From JBBRHF01 sp038223055 (GTDB lineage Bacteria; Actinomycetota; Actinomycetes; JACCUZ01): DNA of 29,511 nt. Below are positions 16,507 through 24,633 of this stretch, in pieces. The stretch spans positions 1-29,511 of the forward strand of contig JBBRHF010000029.1 of assembly GCA_038223055.1 (NCBI GenBank), written 5' to 3'. How positions within the stretch are numbered: position 1 is the stretch's first letter; the number at the start of each line of letters is the position of its first letter. The notes beneath the pieces are model-generated. The model was not told the origin of the DNA, made no database searches, and saw only the letters and a program-made list of their open reading frames with translations. Made by a program: the position numbers and the translations under genes.

Positions 16507-16557
16507 ATGCTCTGCCGCCGGCCCACCATCTCCGACGTCGCCCACGCCGCAGGTGTC
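16507..16557 (+). pseudogene. Remnant of a LacI-family regulator (start of HTH only)
   Basis: ATG at 16507 encodes MLCRRPTISDVAHAAGV, which fits the first helix and turn of a LacI HTH (as in RPTISDVAREAGVS). The second helix (VSxxTVSRVLNG) does not follow; the same frame becomes Arg/Gly-rich. A neighbouring frame reads VRLLGLVADRSGD shortly after, which could be the beginning of the LacI ligand domain, but only as a scrap. About 140 bp later the binding-protein gene starts, so nearly the whole regulator has been lost. LacI regulators commonly sit in front of sugar ABC operons, which fits. Confidence 0.5.
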
Positions 16558-16696
16558 CAACACCGGGTCGTTCTGGGGTTGGGCCGCAGCGGTGCGACTC
16601 CTGGGACTGGTCGCGGATCGGTCCGGGGACCGGGCGTCCGCCGGAGAGCACGAGCCGCGACCGACCAGCGGCAACCATCACACGATCGGAGCACCG

Positions 16697-17992
16697 ATGA
16701 GAACGACAGTACGAGCAGCAGTCCTGGTGACCGTAGCCCTGGCCGCCACGGCGGCATGCGGGTCCGGTGGGTCCGGCGGCGGGGGCGCCGGGGGCGCCAC
16801 CACCGCAAAGGGTCCGATCAAGGTGTGGTTGTCCAACAACCCCGAGGAGATCGCCTGGGGCAAGGCCATGGTGACCGCATGGAACACCGCGCACCCCACC
16901 GAGAAGGTCACAGCGCAGGAGATCCCGGCCGGCAAGACCTCCGAGGAGGTCATCGGCGCCGCGATCACGGCGGGCAACGCGCCGTGCCTGGTCTACAACA
17001 CCTCACCGGCCGCGGTCCCGCAGTTCCAGAAACAGGGCGGTCTGGTCGCGCTGGACAGCTTCAGCGGCGGGAAGGCCTACGTCGAGGCCCGCACCGGCGC
17101 GGCCGCCGATCAGTACCGCTCACCGGACGGCAAGTTCTACCAGATCCCCTGGAAGTCCAATCCCGTCATGATCTTCTACAACAAGGACATCATGAAGAAG
17201 GCTGGCGTCGACCCGGCCAAGCCTCCCCTCGCGACCTACGACGAGTTCATCGCCACCAGCAAGAAGGTGGTCTCCAGCGGCGCCGCTCAAGCCGCCATCT
17301 GGCCCGCGCCCACCAGCGAGTTCTTCCAGTCCTGGTTTGACTTCTACCCCCTCTACGCGGCCGAGAGCGGGGGCAAGCAACTGGTCGAGAAGAGCAAGGC
17401 CACCTTCGACGACGCCGCCGGCAAGAAGGTCGCCGGCTTCTGGCAGACGATGTATGCCGACAAGCTCGCGCCGCGCGAGAAGTACACCGGTGACTCGTTC
17501 GCGGACAAGAAGGCCGCGATGGCCGTCGTCGGCCCGTGGGCCATCGCCGTCTACGGCAACAAGGTCAACTGGGGTGTCGTGCCGGTGCCGACCTCGGCCG
17601 GGACCGCGGCGGACCAGATCCACACCTTCTCCGACGCCAAGAACGTGGCGATCTATTCGGCCTGCAAGAACCAGGGCACGGCGTGGGAGGTGCTCAAGTT
17701 CTCGACCAGCAAGGCGATGGACGGGGCACTGCTCGACAAGACCGGCCAGATGCCGCTGCGGGCCGACGTTCCGGCGACCTACCCGGCCTACTTCACGGCG
17801 CATCCGGAGTACAAGACCTTCGCCGCCCAGGCTGCCCGCACCGTCGAGGTGCCCAATGTGGCCGGCTCCATCAGCATCTGGCAGGCGTTCCGGGACCAGT
17901 ACTCCTCGTCGGTCATCTTCGGCAAGACCTCCGTCGACGACTCGTTGAAGGCGGCTGCGACCAAGGCCGACAGCCTCGCCGGCCAGTCCTGA
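16697..17992 (+). CDS. ABC sugar transporter, extracellular solute-binding lipoprotein
   Basis: This is the substrate-binding protein of a carbohydrate ABC importer (family 1 binding proteins, MalE-like), anchored outside the membrane by lipid. The 431-residue product starts MRTTVRAAVLVTVALAATAA followed by the lipobox Cys21 and a Gly/Ser-rich linker. The mature part shows KVWLSNNPEEIAWGKAMV, WKSNPVMIFYNKDIMKKAGV and AMAVVGPWAIAVYG, the usual strand and hinge segments of the family. GGAG lies five bases before ATG 16697. The frame is open further upstream across the LacI remnant, but that part is not conserved. Two permeases follow. The substrate is inferred from the linked GH130 gene to be a mannose-containing oligosaccharide; the protein alone does not show this. 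Confidence 0.9.
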   Translation: MRTTVRAAVLVTVALAATAACGSGGSGGGGAGGATTAKGPIKVWLSNNPEEIAWGKAMVTAWNTAHPTEKVTAQEIPAGKTSEEVIGAAITAGNAPCLVYNTSPAAVPQFQKQGGLVALDSFSGGKAYVEARTGAAADQYRSPDGKFYQIPWKSNPVMIFYNKDIMKKAGVDPAKPPLATYDEFIATSKKVVSSGAAQAAIWPAPTSEFFQSWFDFYPLYAAESGGKQLVEKSKATFDDAAGKKVAGFWQTMYADKLAPREKYTGDSFADKKAAMAVVGPWAIAVYGNKVNWGVVPVPTSAGTAADQIHTFSDAKNVAIYSACKNQGTAWEVLKFSTSKAMDGALLDKTGQMPLRADVPATYPAYFTAHPEYKTFAAQAARTVEVPNVAGSISIWQAFRDQYSSSVIFGKTSVDDSLKAAATKADSLAGQS

Positions 17993-18011
17993 TCGGGCGG
18001 ATGAGTCCCAG

Positions 18012-18965
18012 ATGACCACCGCAACCGTCGCGACCGACCCGGCCCCTGCCCAGGGGTCGGGTCGGCCGGCCCGGCGCCCGACCCGACGACTGGCGCGGAT
18101 CGTGGGGCGCCAACCACTCGGGATCGCGTTCGCCGCGCCGTACGCCGTGTTCCTGGGGGCGATCTTCGCCTACCCGCTGGGCCTGGCCGTCTGGATCAGC
18201 TTCCACGACTACTTCTTCGCGGCTCCGGGCGCGCAGGTCGCGCGCCCGTTCGTCGGCCTCGACAACTACCGCAGCGCGGTGACCGACCCGGCGGTGCGCC
18301 GCTCGTTCGTCAACGTCGCCGAGTTCCTGGTCATCAACGTGCCATTGACGGTGGTCCTCTCGCTGCTGCTCGCGACCGCGCTCAACGCCGCGATCCGCGG
18401 CCGCACCTTCCTGCGCGTCGCCTACTTCGTCCCCTACATCACCGCGAGCGTCGCGGTCGTCGCGGTCTGGCTGTTCCTGTTCAGCGAGAACGGCATGGTC
18501 AACCACCTGCTGGGCGGCCTCGCCCCCGACCCTTCATGGCTGGTGAACAGCGGGCTCGCCATGCCGGTCATCGCGTTCTTCGTGACGTGGAAGCAACTGG
18601 GCTTCTTCATCCTGCTCTACTTGTCGGCCCTTCAAGCGGTTCCGAGGGAACTGTACGAGTCGGCATCGGTCGACGGGGCCGGCAAGTTCCGGTCGCTGAT
18701 GAACGTCACCGTGCCCGGCGTACGTCCCGCGACGACCCTGGTGGTCATCCTCGCCACCATCACCGGGGCCAACCTGTTCACCGAGCCCTACCTGCTGACC
18801 AATGGCGGCGGGCCCAACGGGGCGTCCACGTCCCCCGTCTTCGTGATGTACCAGCGCGGCATCGAGCAGGGCAACCCCGACGTCGCCTCCGCCATCGGGG
18901 TGCTGCTCGTCATCGGTGTCTTGTTGATCGCGCTGGTCAGCCGACGCGTGCTGGAAAGGAACTGA
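18012..18965 (+). CDS. ABC sugar transporter permease (MalF-like)
   Basis: This is the first membrane subunit of the importer. The 317-residue protein has a Pro/Arg-rich cytoplasmic tail (residues 1-35) and six hydrophobic segments. The conserved EAA loop reads ELYESASVDGAGKFRSLMNV TVPGVRP, where it would contact the ABC ATPase. It starts 19 bp after the binding-protein stop and ends two bases before the next permease's GTG. The longer first periplasmic loop (GLDNYRSAV) is the normal MalF/UgpA-type feature. No regulatory signal separates it from its neighbours, so it is part of a single operon. Confidence 0.92.
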   Translation: MTTATVATDPAPAQGSGRPARRPTRRLARIVGRQPLGIAFAAPYAVFLGAIFAYPLGLAVWISFHDYFFAAPGAQVARPFVGLDNYRSAVTDPAVRRSFVNVAEFLVINVPLTVVLSLLLATALNAAIRGRTFLRVAYFVPYITASVAVVAVWLFLFSENGMVNHLLGGLAPDPSWLVNSGLAMPVIAFFVTWKQLGFFILLYLSALQAVPRELYESASVDGAGKFRSLMNVTVPGVRPATTLVVILATITGANLFTEPYLLTNGGGPNGASTSPVFVMYQRGIEQGNPDVASAIGVLLVIGVLLIALVSRRVLERN

Positions 18966-18967
18966 CC

Positions 18968-19846
18968 GTGACGCAGGAACTCACCCAGACCCGCGAAATC
19001 GAACAGACCCGCAAGCGCTCCCAGTCCCGCAACACCCCCCGGGTCGTCGTCCTCGTGGTCGGCGCCGCGATCTTCCTGTTCCCCTTCTACTACATGGTGA
19101 TCGGCTCGCTGCAGGCCAAGCCGGACACATCCGTCGCCGGCGTAGTCCCGACCCACGGGCTGACCTTGAAGAACTACGCGAGCATCAACGACCGGGTCGA
19201 CCTGGTGCGTTCGCTGGTCAACTCGGGGATCTTCACCGGCGGGGTCATCCTGTGCACCGTCGTGTTCGGGGTCCTGGCCGGCTATGCCCTCGCCCGGTTG
19301 CATTTTCGCGGAAAGGGGACTCTGTTCGCCGTGATGCTGCTCGTGCAGACGGTACCGTTCCAGCTGCTGATCATCCCGCTCTACGTGATGATCGTGCGAA
19401 GCTACGGCCTGGCCGACTCCTATCTCGGCATGATCCTTCCGTTCGCGATCAACTCCGCGGCCGTGTTCATCTTCCGGCAGTTCTTCATGCAGCTGCCGGA
19501 GGACCTGTTCGCTGCGGCGCGCCTCGACGGCGCCGGCGAGCTGCGCATCCTCTGGTCGATCGCGCTGCCGCTCGTGCGGCCCGCGCTGCTCACGGCAACC
19601 TTGCTGACATTCATCGGGCCGTGGAACGAGTTTTTGTGGCCGTTCCTCGTCACCAAGCAGGCCGACCTGCAGCCGTTGGCTGTGTCGCTGGCCAACTACA
19701 TCAGCAACATCGCCGGGCGGGCAGCCAACCCCTACGGGGCGATCCTGGCCGGTGCCGTCGTCCTCGCGGCCCCCGCGGTCGCGTTGTTCGTCGCGTTCCA
19801 GAAGCACTTCACGGCCAGCGACCTCGGCTCCGGAGTGAAGGGATGA
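18968..19846 (+). CDS. ABC sugar transporter permease (MalG-like)
   Basis: This is the second membrane subunit of the importer. The GTG at 18968 follows AAAGGAA with a six-base spacer, giving 292 residues. The polar start is Thr/Gln/Glu-rich (VTQELTQTREIEQTRKRSQS). Six membrane segments follow, with MalG/UgpE-type elements such as LFPFYYMVIGSLQ, VLAGYALARLHFRGKG, the EAA loop DLFAAARLDGAGELRILWSI and TFIGPWNEFLWPFLV. Its last four bases overlap the GH130 gene start (ATGA), so translation is coupled. No ATP-binding subunit lies in this operon or window, so it must use one encoded elsewhere, such as a shared MsmK/MsiK-type ATPase. Confidence 0.92.
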   Translation: MTQELTQTREIEQTRKRSQSRNTPRVVVLVVGAAIFLFPFYYMVIGSLQAKPDTSVAGVVPTHGLTLKNYASINDRVDLVRSLVNSGIFTGGVILCTVVFGVLAGYALARLHFRGKGTLFAVMLLVQTVPFQLLIIPLYVMIVRSYGLADSYLGMILPFAINSAAVFIFRQFFMQLPEDLFAAARLDGAGELRILWSIALPLVRPALLTATLLTFIGPWNEFLWPFLVTKQADLQPLAVSLANYISNIAGRAANPYGAILAGAVVLAAPAVALFVAFQKHFTASDLGSGVKG

Positions 19847-20970
19847 CATTGTCGCTAGCGACCACTGTTCCCTACACGCTGACCCGGCTCGGCGTGATCA
19901 TGACACCCGAGCCGGGCAACCCCGACGAGGCGATGGGGGTGCTCAACCCGGCCAGCGGGCGCACTCCGGACGGCACGCTGCACCTGCTGCCCCGCATCGT
20001 GGCCGAGGGCAACGTCTCGCGCGTTGGGTTGGTGGAAGTTGTTGTGCAAGAAGGGGTTCCGGTCGGCGTCGAGCGCCGGGGTGTCGTGCTGTCCCCCGAC
20101 GAGGGGTGGGAGCGCGGGGCCAACAACGCCGGCGTGGAGGACCCGCGTACGACGTGGGTGCCCAGCCTCGGCGTCCACCTGATGACCTACGTTGCGTTCG
20201 GCCCGCTCGGCCCCCGCCTCGCCCTCGCGGTGTCCGACGATCTGAGCCATTGGCGACGCCTCGGGCCGGTGCAGTTCGCCTATCAGCCCGACCTGAGCAC
20301 AGACCTGGGCATGTTCCCCAACAAGGACGCGGTGTTCTTCCCCGAGCCGGTGCCGGACCCGGCCGGCCGGCCGTCGTACGCCTTGCTGCACCGACCGATG
20401 TGGGACCTCGGCTGGTTCCGGCCCGGCGAGACCACCCACCTGCCGACCGGGACGATCGATCCGCGCCCTGGCATCTGGATCTCCTACGTGCCGGTCGAGG
20501 AGGCGCAGGCCGACCTGAGCGCCCTCGCCCGGCCACGTCAGCACCGGTGCGTCGCCCTCCCGGAGCACCCGTTCGAGGAGCTCAAGATCGGCGCCGGACC
20601 ACCGCCGCTGCGGGTCGAGGAGGGCTGGCTGCTCATCCACCACGGTGTCACCGGCGAGCAACCCCAGGGCTTCGACCCTACGACCCAGCGGGTGGAGTAC
20701 GCCGCCGGCGCGATGCTGCTCGACCCGGCGGACCCGTCCCGGGTGCTGGCCCGAACCGCGGTGCCGATCCTCGCCCCCGAGACCGCTGACGAGCGGTCCG
20801 GCACGGTGCCGAATGTCGTGTTCCCCACCGCCATCGAGCAGGTCGACGGGGTGCACTACGTCTTCTACGGCATGGCCGACGCCAAGATCGGCGTCGCCCG
20901 GCTGGACCACACCAACGCCGCCCGGCTCGACCACCACAACAGCGGGCTCGCGCCCAGGAGCAACACATGA
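19843..20970 (+). CDS. GH130 family glycoside phosphorylase (beta-mannoside-type)
   Basis: GH130 enzymes are intracellular inverting phosphorylases, or rarely hydrolases, of beta-mannosides: they cleave mannosyl-glucose, mannobiose, beta-1,2-mannan or Man-GlcNAc to mannose 1-phosphate. The 375-residue protein is a five-bladed propeller of normal size. The family core GVEDPRTT has the expected general-acid Asp100. Other conserved parts are MFPNKDAVFFPEP, LLHRPMWD, KIGAGPPPL, GWLLIHHGV and HYVFYGMADAKIGVARL. No signal peptide is present. The ATG at 19843 overlaps the permease stop as ATGA, and the next gene starts the same way at 20967. The exact linkage it cuts cannot be read from sequence. 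Coupling to an importer supports phosphorolysis of an imported oligosaccharide. Confidence 0.88.
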   Translation: MTLSLATTVPYTLTRLGVIMTPEPGNPDEAMGVLNPASGRTPDGTLHLLPRIVAEGNVSRVGLVEVVVQEGVPVGVERRGVVLSPDEGWERGANNAGVEDPRTTWVPSLGVHLMTYVAFGPLGPRLALAVSDDLSHWRRLGPVQFAYQPDLSTDLGMFPNKDAVFFPEPVPDPAGRPSYALLHRPMWDLGWFRPGETTHLPTGTIDPRPGIWISYVPVEEAQADLSALARPRQHRCVALPEHPFEELKIGAGPPPLRVEEGWLLIHHGVTGEQPQGFDPTTQRVEYAAGAMLLDPADPSRVLARTAVPILAPETADERSGTVPNVVFPTAIEQVDGVHYVFYGMADAKIGVARLDHTNAARLDHHNSGLAPRSNT

Positions 20971-23114
20971 CTCTCCGTCGCCTCATCGCCTTGGTCGCCG
21001 TGTTCGTCGCCGCCGCCGCTCTCGTGGTCGCACCTCCGGCTGCTGCGGCTCCGGCCGCCGGCGCGGGCCCGCTGACCAATCTGGCCCACCTGGACTTCTT
21101 GGGTGACCGGGTCACCCCGCCCGAGCAGGCCGGCCACACCACCTACCGCCTGAGCACCGAGCCGGCCGTGGGGGTGCTGTGGACCTATGCAGACCGCAAC
21201 GCCGACGGCACCTACCGCCGCGTCGGCGGGGGCACGTTCCACCCGGAGACCAACACATGGGGTCAGGGCGCCTTCAATGCCGACGATCTGTCCCGGGCCG
21301 CGGTGGTCTACCTGCGGCACTGGCGGGCGACCGGATCCGAGAGCAGCCGCGCCTCGGCGTACGGGCTGCTCCGTGGGCTCACTTACCTGCAGACCGCGGT
21401 CGGGCCCAACGCGGGGACCGTGGTCTTGTGGCAGCAGCCCGACGGGGCGCTGAACCCCAGCGCGGACCCGAAGGAGTCGCCCGACCCGTCCGACAGCGAC
21501 GCGTCCTACTGGCTGGCCCGCACCACCTGGGCGCTCGGCGAGGGCTACGCCGCCTTCGTGCGCACCGATCCCGACTTCGCGGGCTTCCTGCGCGAACGCC
21601 TGGACCTGGCAGTCCGCGCGCTGGACCGACAAGTTCTCGATGCCTACGGCCAGTTTCTGCTGATCGATGGTCGCCGCACTCCGGCGTGGCTGATCAGGGA
21701 CGGCGCGGACGCGACCGCCGAGGCGGTGCTCGGGCTCTCGGCGTACGTCGGTGCCCTTGGTGCCGAAGTGCCCGCCGCCGCGCCAACCGCGGCTGCGGAC
21801 GCCGCAGCCTCGGACGCCGCACGAGGCGCGGCCTCGGACGCCGCACGAGGCGCGGCCGCCGCACGAACCACGGCCGCCCGCCGCGCGCTGGCCCGCCTCG
21901 CCGGCGGCGTCGCGATGATGGCCGCCGGCGATGCCCGCACCTGGCCGTTCGGCGCGGTGCTGCCGTGGGGGTTGTCCCGTTCGGACTGGCACGCCTGGGG
22001 CTCGCAGATGCCGGCCGCCCTCGCCAGGGCCGCCGTTGCGCTCGGCGACCCCCGATTGGCCCGCGTCGCGGCCACCGACTCCGCCGTGTTCGACCCGTGG
22101 CTGCTGACCTCGGGCGGGCCCGACAACGGCCGACTTCCGACCGCCGTCGACCGCACCCAGATCGCCTACGGCATCGACTCACGGGTGCAGTCCCTCGTCG
22201 CCACGGCCGACGCGACCCACCAGGCGGGCGCGTTACGGATGGCGGGGATCACGGCGGCGTGGTACTTCGGTGCCAACGCCGCCGGCGTCCCCGTGTATGA
22301 CCCAGCCACCGGGCGCACCGTCGACGGCGTGGAGAGCAGCGGGAAGGTCAACCTCAACGCCGGCGCGGAGTCGACCATCCACGGCCTGCTCAGCATGCTC
22401 GCCCTCGACGCCCATCCTGAGGTGGCGGCGATTGCGCGCACGGCGACTGTGGTCGAGCGGGTTGGCACAACGACGTTGCAGGCTGAGGACGCAACGCTTG
22501 CGGGCGCGGCCGCGGCGGTCGTGCCCGGGTCGCTGTGGACCGGCGAATCGTCGTACGGCGGCAGCGGCTACGCCGCGCTCGGCGCCGGCGGGAGCGCGAC
22601 GTTCGCGCTGCCCCCCGGGCCGGCGGCGCTGGTGCTGCCGGTGGTCGACCTGCGGCCGGGCAGCAGCGCAGTGACCTCATTCTCATCGAGCCTCGCCGGC
22701 GCCACTGCCTCGCTGCGGCTCGGCGCCGTGCGGTCCGGAGCGATCGGGCCGCAGGGCGACTCCCCCGCCTTCGGTGCCCTGCTGCCGGTGACCCTGCCAC
22801 GCCCGCTGGCCCCCGGCTCGACGAGCCTCGTAGCCACAACGCAAGCCGCGGGCGCGGACCGGGCGGTGCTGGACGCGGTGCTGATCGAGCCGCTGCTGTC
22901 GCGGTATGTCCTCAGCGGAGACGGCCACGGCACCGCCGTCGTGCGCAGCGCCGACGTACGAACCCAAGGCGAAACGGTGAACCTGCCCGGCACCGGACGG
23001 GCGCGCGTCGAGGTCTACAACGGCCACGGCAACCTGGTCTCCGTCACCTCGACGAGAGCGGCGATCGTGCCCGTCACCGTCTTGCCCGGGGGCTTCACCA
23101 TCGCGCGCCGCTGA
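20967..23114 (+). CDS. Secreted protein, probable alpha-helical toroid glycoside-active enzyme with C-terminal carbohydrate-binding-like domain
   Basis: I do not recognise the exact family. The 715-residue product has a signal peptide (about residues 1-28, ending in Ala-rich PPAAAAPA). Residues 35-490 are mostly helical with aromatic and acidic clusters typical of alpha/alpha toroid sugar enzymes: GVLWTYADRNADGTYRRVGG, SYWLARTTWALGEGYAAF, LPWGLSRSDWHAWGSQMPAA, TAVDRTQIAYGIDSRVQSL, AWYFGANAAGVPVYDPATG and NLNAGAESTIHGLLSMLAL. From about residue 500 a beta-rich CBM35/6-like region begins TTLQAEDATLAGA and includes SYGGSGYAALGAGG. The gene overlaps GH130 by four bases (ATGA), so it is made with the transporter and phosphorylase. 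An extracellular glycosidase or lyase supplying oligosaccharide to the importer is the simplest inference. An Ala-rich insert near residues 270-310 breaks the barrel and holds a 24-bp duplication. Confidence 0.8.
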   Translation: MTLRRLIALVAVFVAAAALVVAPPAAAAPAAGAGPLTNLAHLDFLGDRVTPPEQAGHTTYRLSTEPAVGVLWTYADRNADGTYRRVGGGTFHPETNTWGQGAFNADDLSRAAVVYLRHWRATGSESSRASAYGLLRGLTYLQTAVGPNAGTVVLWQQPDGALNPSADPKESPDPSDSDASYWLARTTWALGEGYAAFVRTDPDFAGFLRERLDLAVRALDRQVLDAYGQFLLIDGRRTPAWLIRDGADATAEAVLGLSAYVGALGAEVPAAAPTAAADAAASDAARGAASDAARGAAAARTTAARRALARLAGGVAMMAAGDARTWPFGAVLPWGLSRSDWHAWGSQMPAALARAAVALGDPRLARVAATDSAVFDPWLLTSGGPDNGRLPTAVDRTQIAYGIDSRVQSLVATADATHQAGALRMAGITAAWYFGANAAGVPVYDPATGRTVDGVESSGKVNLNAGAESTIHGLLSMLALDAHPEVAAIARTATVVERVGTTTLQAEDATLAGAAAAVVPGSLWTGESSYGGSGYAALGAGGSATFALPPGPAALVLPVVDLRPGSSAVTSFSSSLAGATASLRLGAVRSGAIGPQGDSPAFGALLPVTLPRPLAPGSTSLVATTQAAGADRAVLDAVLIEPLLSRYVLSGDGHGTAVVRSADVRTQGETVNLPGTGRARVEVYNGHGNLVSVTSTRAAIVPVTVLPGGFTIARR
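21807..21854 (+). repeat. Perfect 24-bp tandem duplication inside the secreted protein gene
   Basis: Two identical 24-bp units, 21807-21830 and 21831-21854, each encode ASDAARGA. They lie in an Ala/Arg/Asp-rich insert and keep the frame. The insert is likely a surface loop, and exact identity at DNA level suggests a recent duplication. Confidence 0.85.
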
Positions 23115-23122
23115 ACTTGTGG

Positions 23123-23992
23123 TCAGCCGTTGGGGCCCGCCACCAGTTCCGAGTGGGCCTCCCGGACCGGGACCTGCACCGGCCCCACGGTCTTGGCCAA
23201 CTCCGGGCCGGGCACCGGGAACGGCCCGTCCCCGTCGATGGTGAACGTGCCCCGCCACAACGTCGTCACCGACACCGCCCGCGCCCCCGGACCCTCGTAT
23301 GTGTGCGCCACCGACATGTCCGGATAGCTGCCACCCGGACCGGCGAACGACTCCACCACCCCGTCGTCGAAGGTCCACTCCCAACGGGCCTTCGCCGACA
23401 CGACGACCGAGAAACCCAGCACGTCAAACGTTTTTGTCTGCATCGCCTGCGGCTCCCCCGCCGCAAAGATGGTCGGCAGATTCACGATCCCACCCTCCGC
23501 CGGTTGGAACGACGGCTGCGCGTCGGGCAAGTACGTCGTCACCACCCGCCGCACCGCCGCCGCCACATCGGCCGTCGTCACTGGCTTCTGACCCGGAGTC
23601 AAGCAGACACTGCCCTGCACCACCCATTGACCCGCACCGTGACGCAGAAGGAGCAAGAAACGGGTAGCGTCAGGTGCCCCGCAGGTCGTGGAAGGATCCA
23701 GGCAGTTACCTCGATCGACAGGGCTGTTCGCTAGACAGTACGTCTCCAGGCGCCACTGGCAGTCCCCGCAAGATGACTGGGCCCTTCTCGCCTTCCCCAA
23801 CTCATCGTCCCTGCCAACCCCCGGCACGTGCATGCCCGTAGTCAGGATCGCGCCGGTCGCCGCATCGCCAGACGAATCGGGAGGGCACGACACTTCGGAT
23901 GCACCGCAAGGTGCGTCGGCAAAAGCCGGCGCGGGCATTGTCGCCAGAACGAAGAACAATGTAACGGCAACAACAATGCCTAGTCTTCTCAC
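23123..23992 (-). CDS. Secreted cysteine-rich protein with PKD-like domain
   Basis: The 289-residue product starts VRRLGIVVAVTLFFVLATMP and is cut by signal peptidase after about AFA. The next 120 residues are rich in cysteines (CGASEVSC, SSCGDCQWRLETYC, GNCLDPSTTCG, SVC), suggesting several disulfides. The C-terminal half has a PKD-like immunoglobulin fold, with ARWEWTFDDGVVESFAGPGG then YPDMSVAHTYEGPGARAVSV. No function can be assigned; a surface-exposed binding role is usual for such domains. The GTG at 23992 overlaps the stop of the upstream lipoprotein gene (GTGA), with GGGGGGA four to five bases upstream, so the two are translationally coupled. It converges on the secreted enzyme gene with 8 bp between stops. 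A degenerate relative lies at about 25.3 kb. Confidence 0.78.
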   Translation of the reverse strand: MRRLGIVVAVTLFFVLATMPAPAFADAPCGASEVSCPPDSSGDAATGAILTTGMHVPGVGRDDELGKARRAQSSCGDCQWRLETYCLANSPVDRGNCLDPSTTCGAPDATRFLLLLRHGAGQWVVQGSVCLTPGQKPVTTADVAAAVRRVVTTYLPDAQPSFQPAEGGIVNLPTIFAAGEPQAMQTKTFDVLGFSVVVSAKARWEWTFDDGVVESFAGPGGSYPDMSVAHTYEGPGARAVSVTTLWRGTFTIDGDGPFPVPGPELAKTVGPVQVPVREAHSELVAGPNG

Positions 23993-24633
23993 ACTCCCCC
24001 CAAATTGACCAGGCCGACGATGTGCCACTGGCGGTTCTGCGTTGCCAACAACAGGTCCACGCGGCTGGCTCGAGCACGAACTCGATCCACCACTGACCCT
24101 TGACGATTAACGACGTCATAGGCCACGGCACGGTAATGCACTTCAGCCGAAGCGCTGTCCTTCGTGAGGTCATGTACCCGAACTGCCACAACAGCCAAGT
24201 CTGCATCGGGCGTTCGCAAGCCAGTAGATACGTTGTGCTCGACGACAAGTACAGGCCTGTAGCACGGGCATCTTTCTCGAACAATAGCTTTCAGTCGTGT
24301 CGGGTCGTTGGTCTGCGCGGCTCGCGTCACCTCGGCGTAGTACGAGCGCACGGCGGCCTCCACCTCCTGTTTCGGCGTCGTGGGCGTGGGACTTGCCGAG
24401 TTAGCCGTCGGATCCGTTGTCGCAGTGGGTGTCGTATGTGCGGTCGCTGTGGGTGTCGTGGAAGCCGAAGCCGAAGCCGTCGCCGAAGAGGTAGACGCCG
24501 CAGCGGCTGGAATCCTTCCGGCCGCTGGCGGGTCAGAGCACCCTGAGATCCACACCAGCGCCCCGGCCAATGCGACCGCCGCCAGCACGGTGCGCCGCCT
24601 CGAACTCGCCGTCCCCGTCATCCGCGCGAGCAT
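23989..24633 (-). CDS. Lipoprotein, possibly DUF6318-like
   Basis: The product has 214 residues if it starts at ATG 24633; ATG 24621 is an alternative and neither has a strong ribosome site. A twin-Arg-rich n-region (SSRRRTVLAAVALAGALVW) leads to the lipobox ISGC, making a lipid-anchored protein. A Ser/Thr/Ala/Pro-rich linker of about 60 residues follows. The folded part (EVEAAVRSYYAEVTRAAQTN, ERCPCYRPVLVVEHNVSTGL and a C-terminal RQWHIVGLVNLGGV) resembles actinobacterial lipoproteins in which a helix with a C-x-C or C-x2-C motif precedes a NTF2-like sheet, such as DUF6318; I am not certain. The stop overlaps the next gene. A perfect 14-bp palindrome lies about 100 bp upstream of the start. 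Confidence 0.72.
   Translation of the reverse strand: MLARMTGTASSRRRTVLAAVALAGALVWISGCSDPPAAGRIPAAAASTSSATASASASTTPTATAHTTPTATTDPTANSASPTPTTPKQEVEAAVRSYYAEVTRAAQTNDPTRLKAIVRERCPCYRPVLVVEHNVSTGLRTPDADLAVVAVRVHDLTKDSASAEVHYRAVAYDVVNRQGSVVDRVRARASRVDLLLATQNRQWHIVGLVNLGGV

Noticed and set aside
19855..20937. A 360-codon minus-strand frame opposite the GH130 gene
   Set aside because: It is antisense to conserved GH130 motifs and has no ribosome site or domain.
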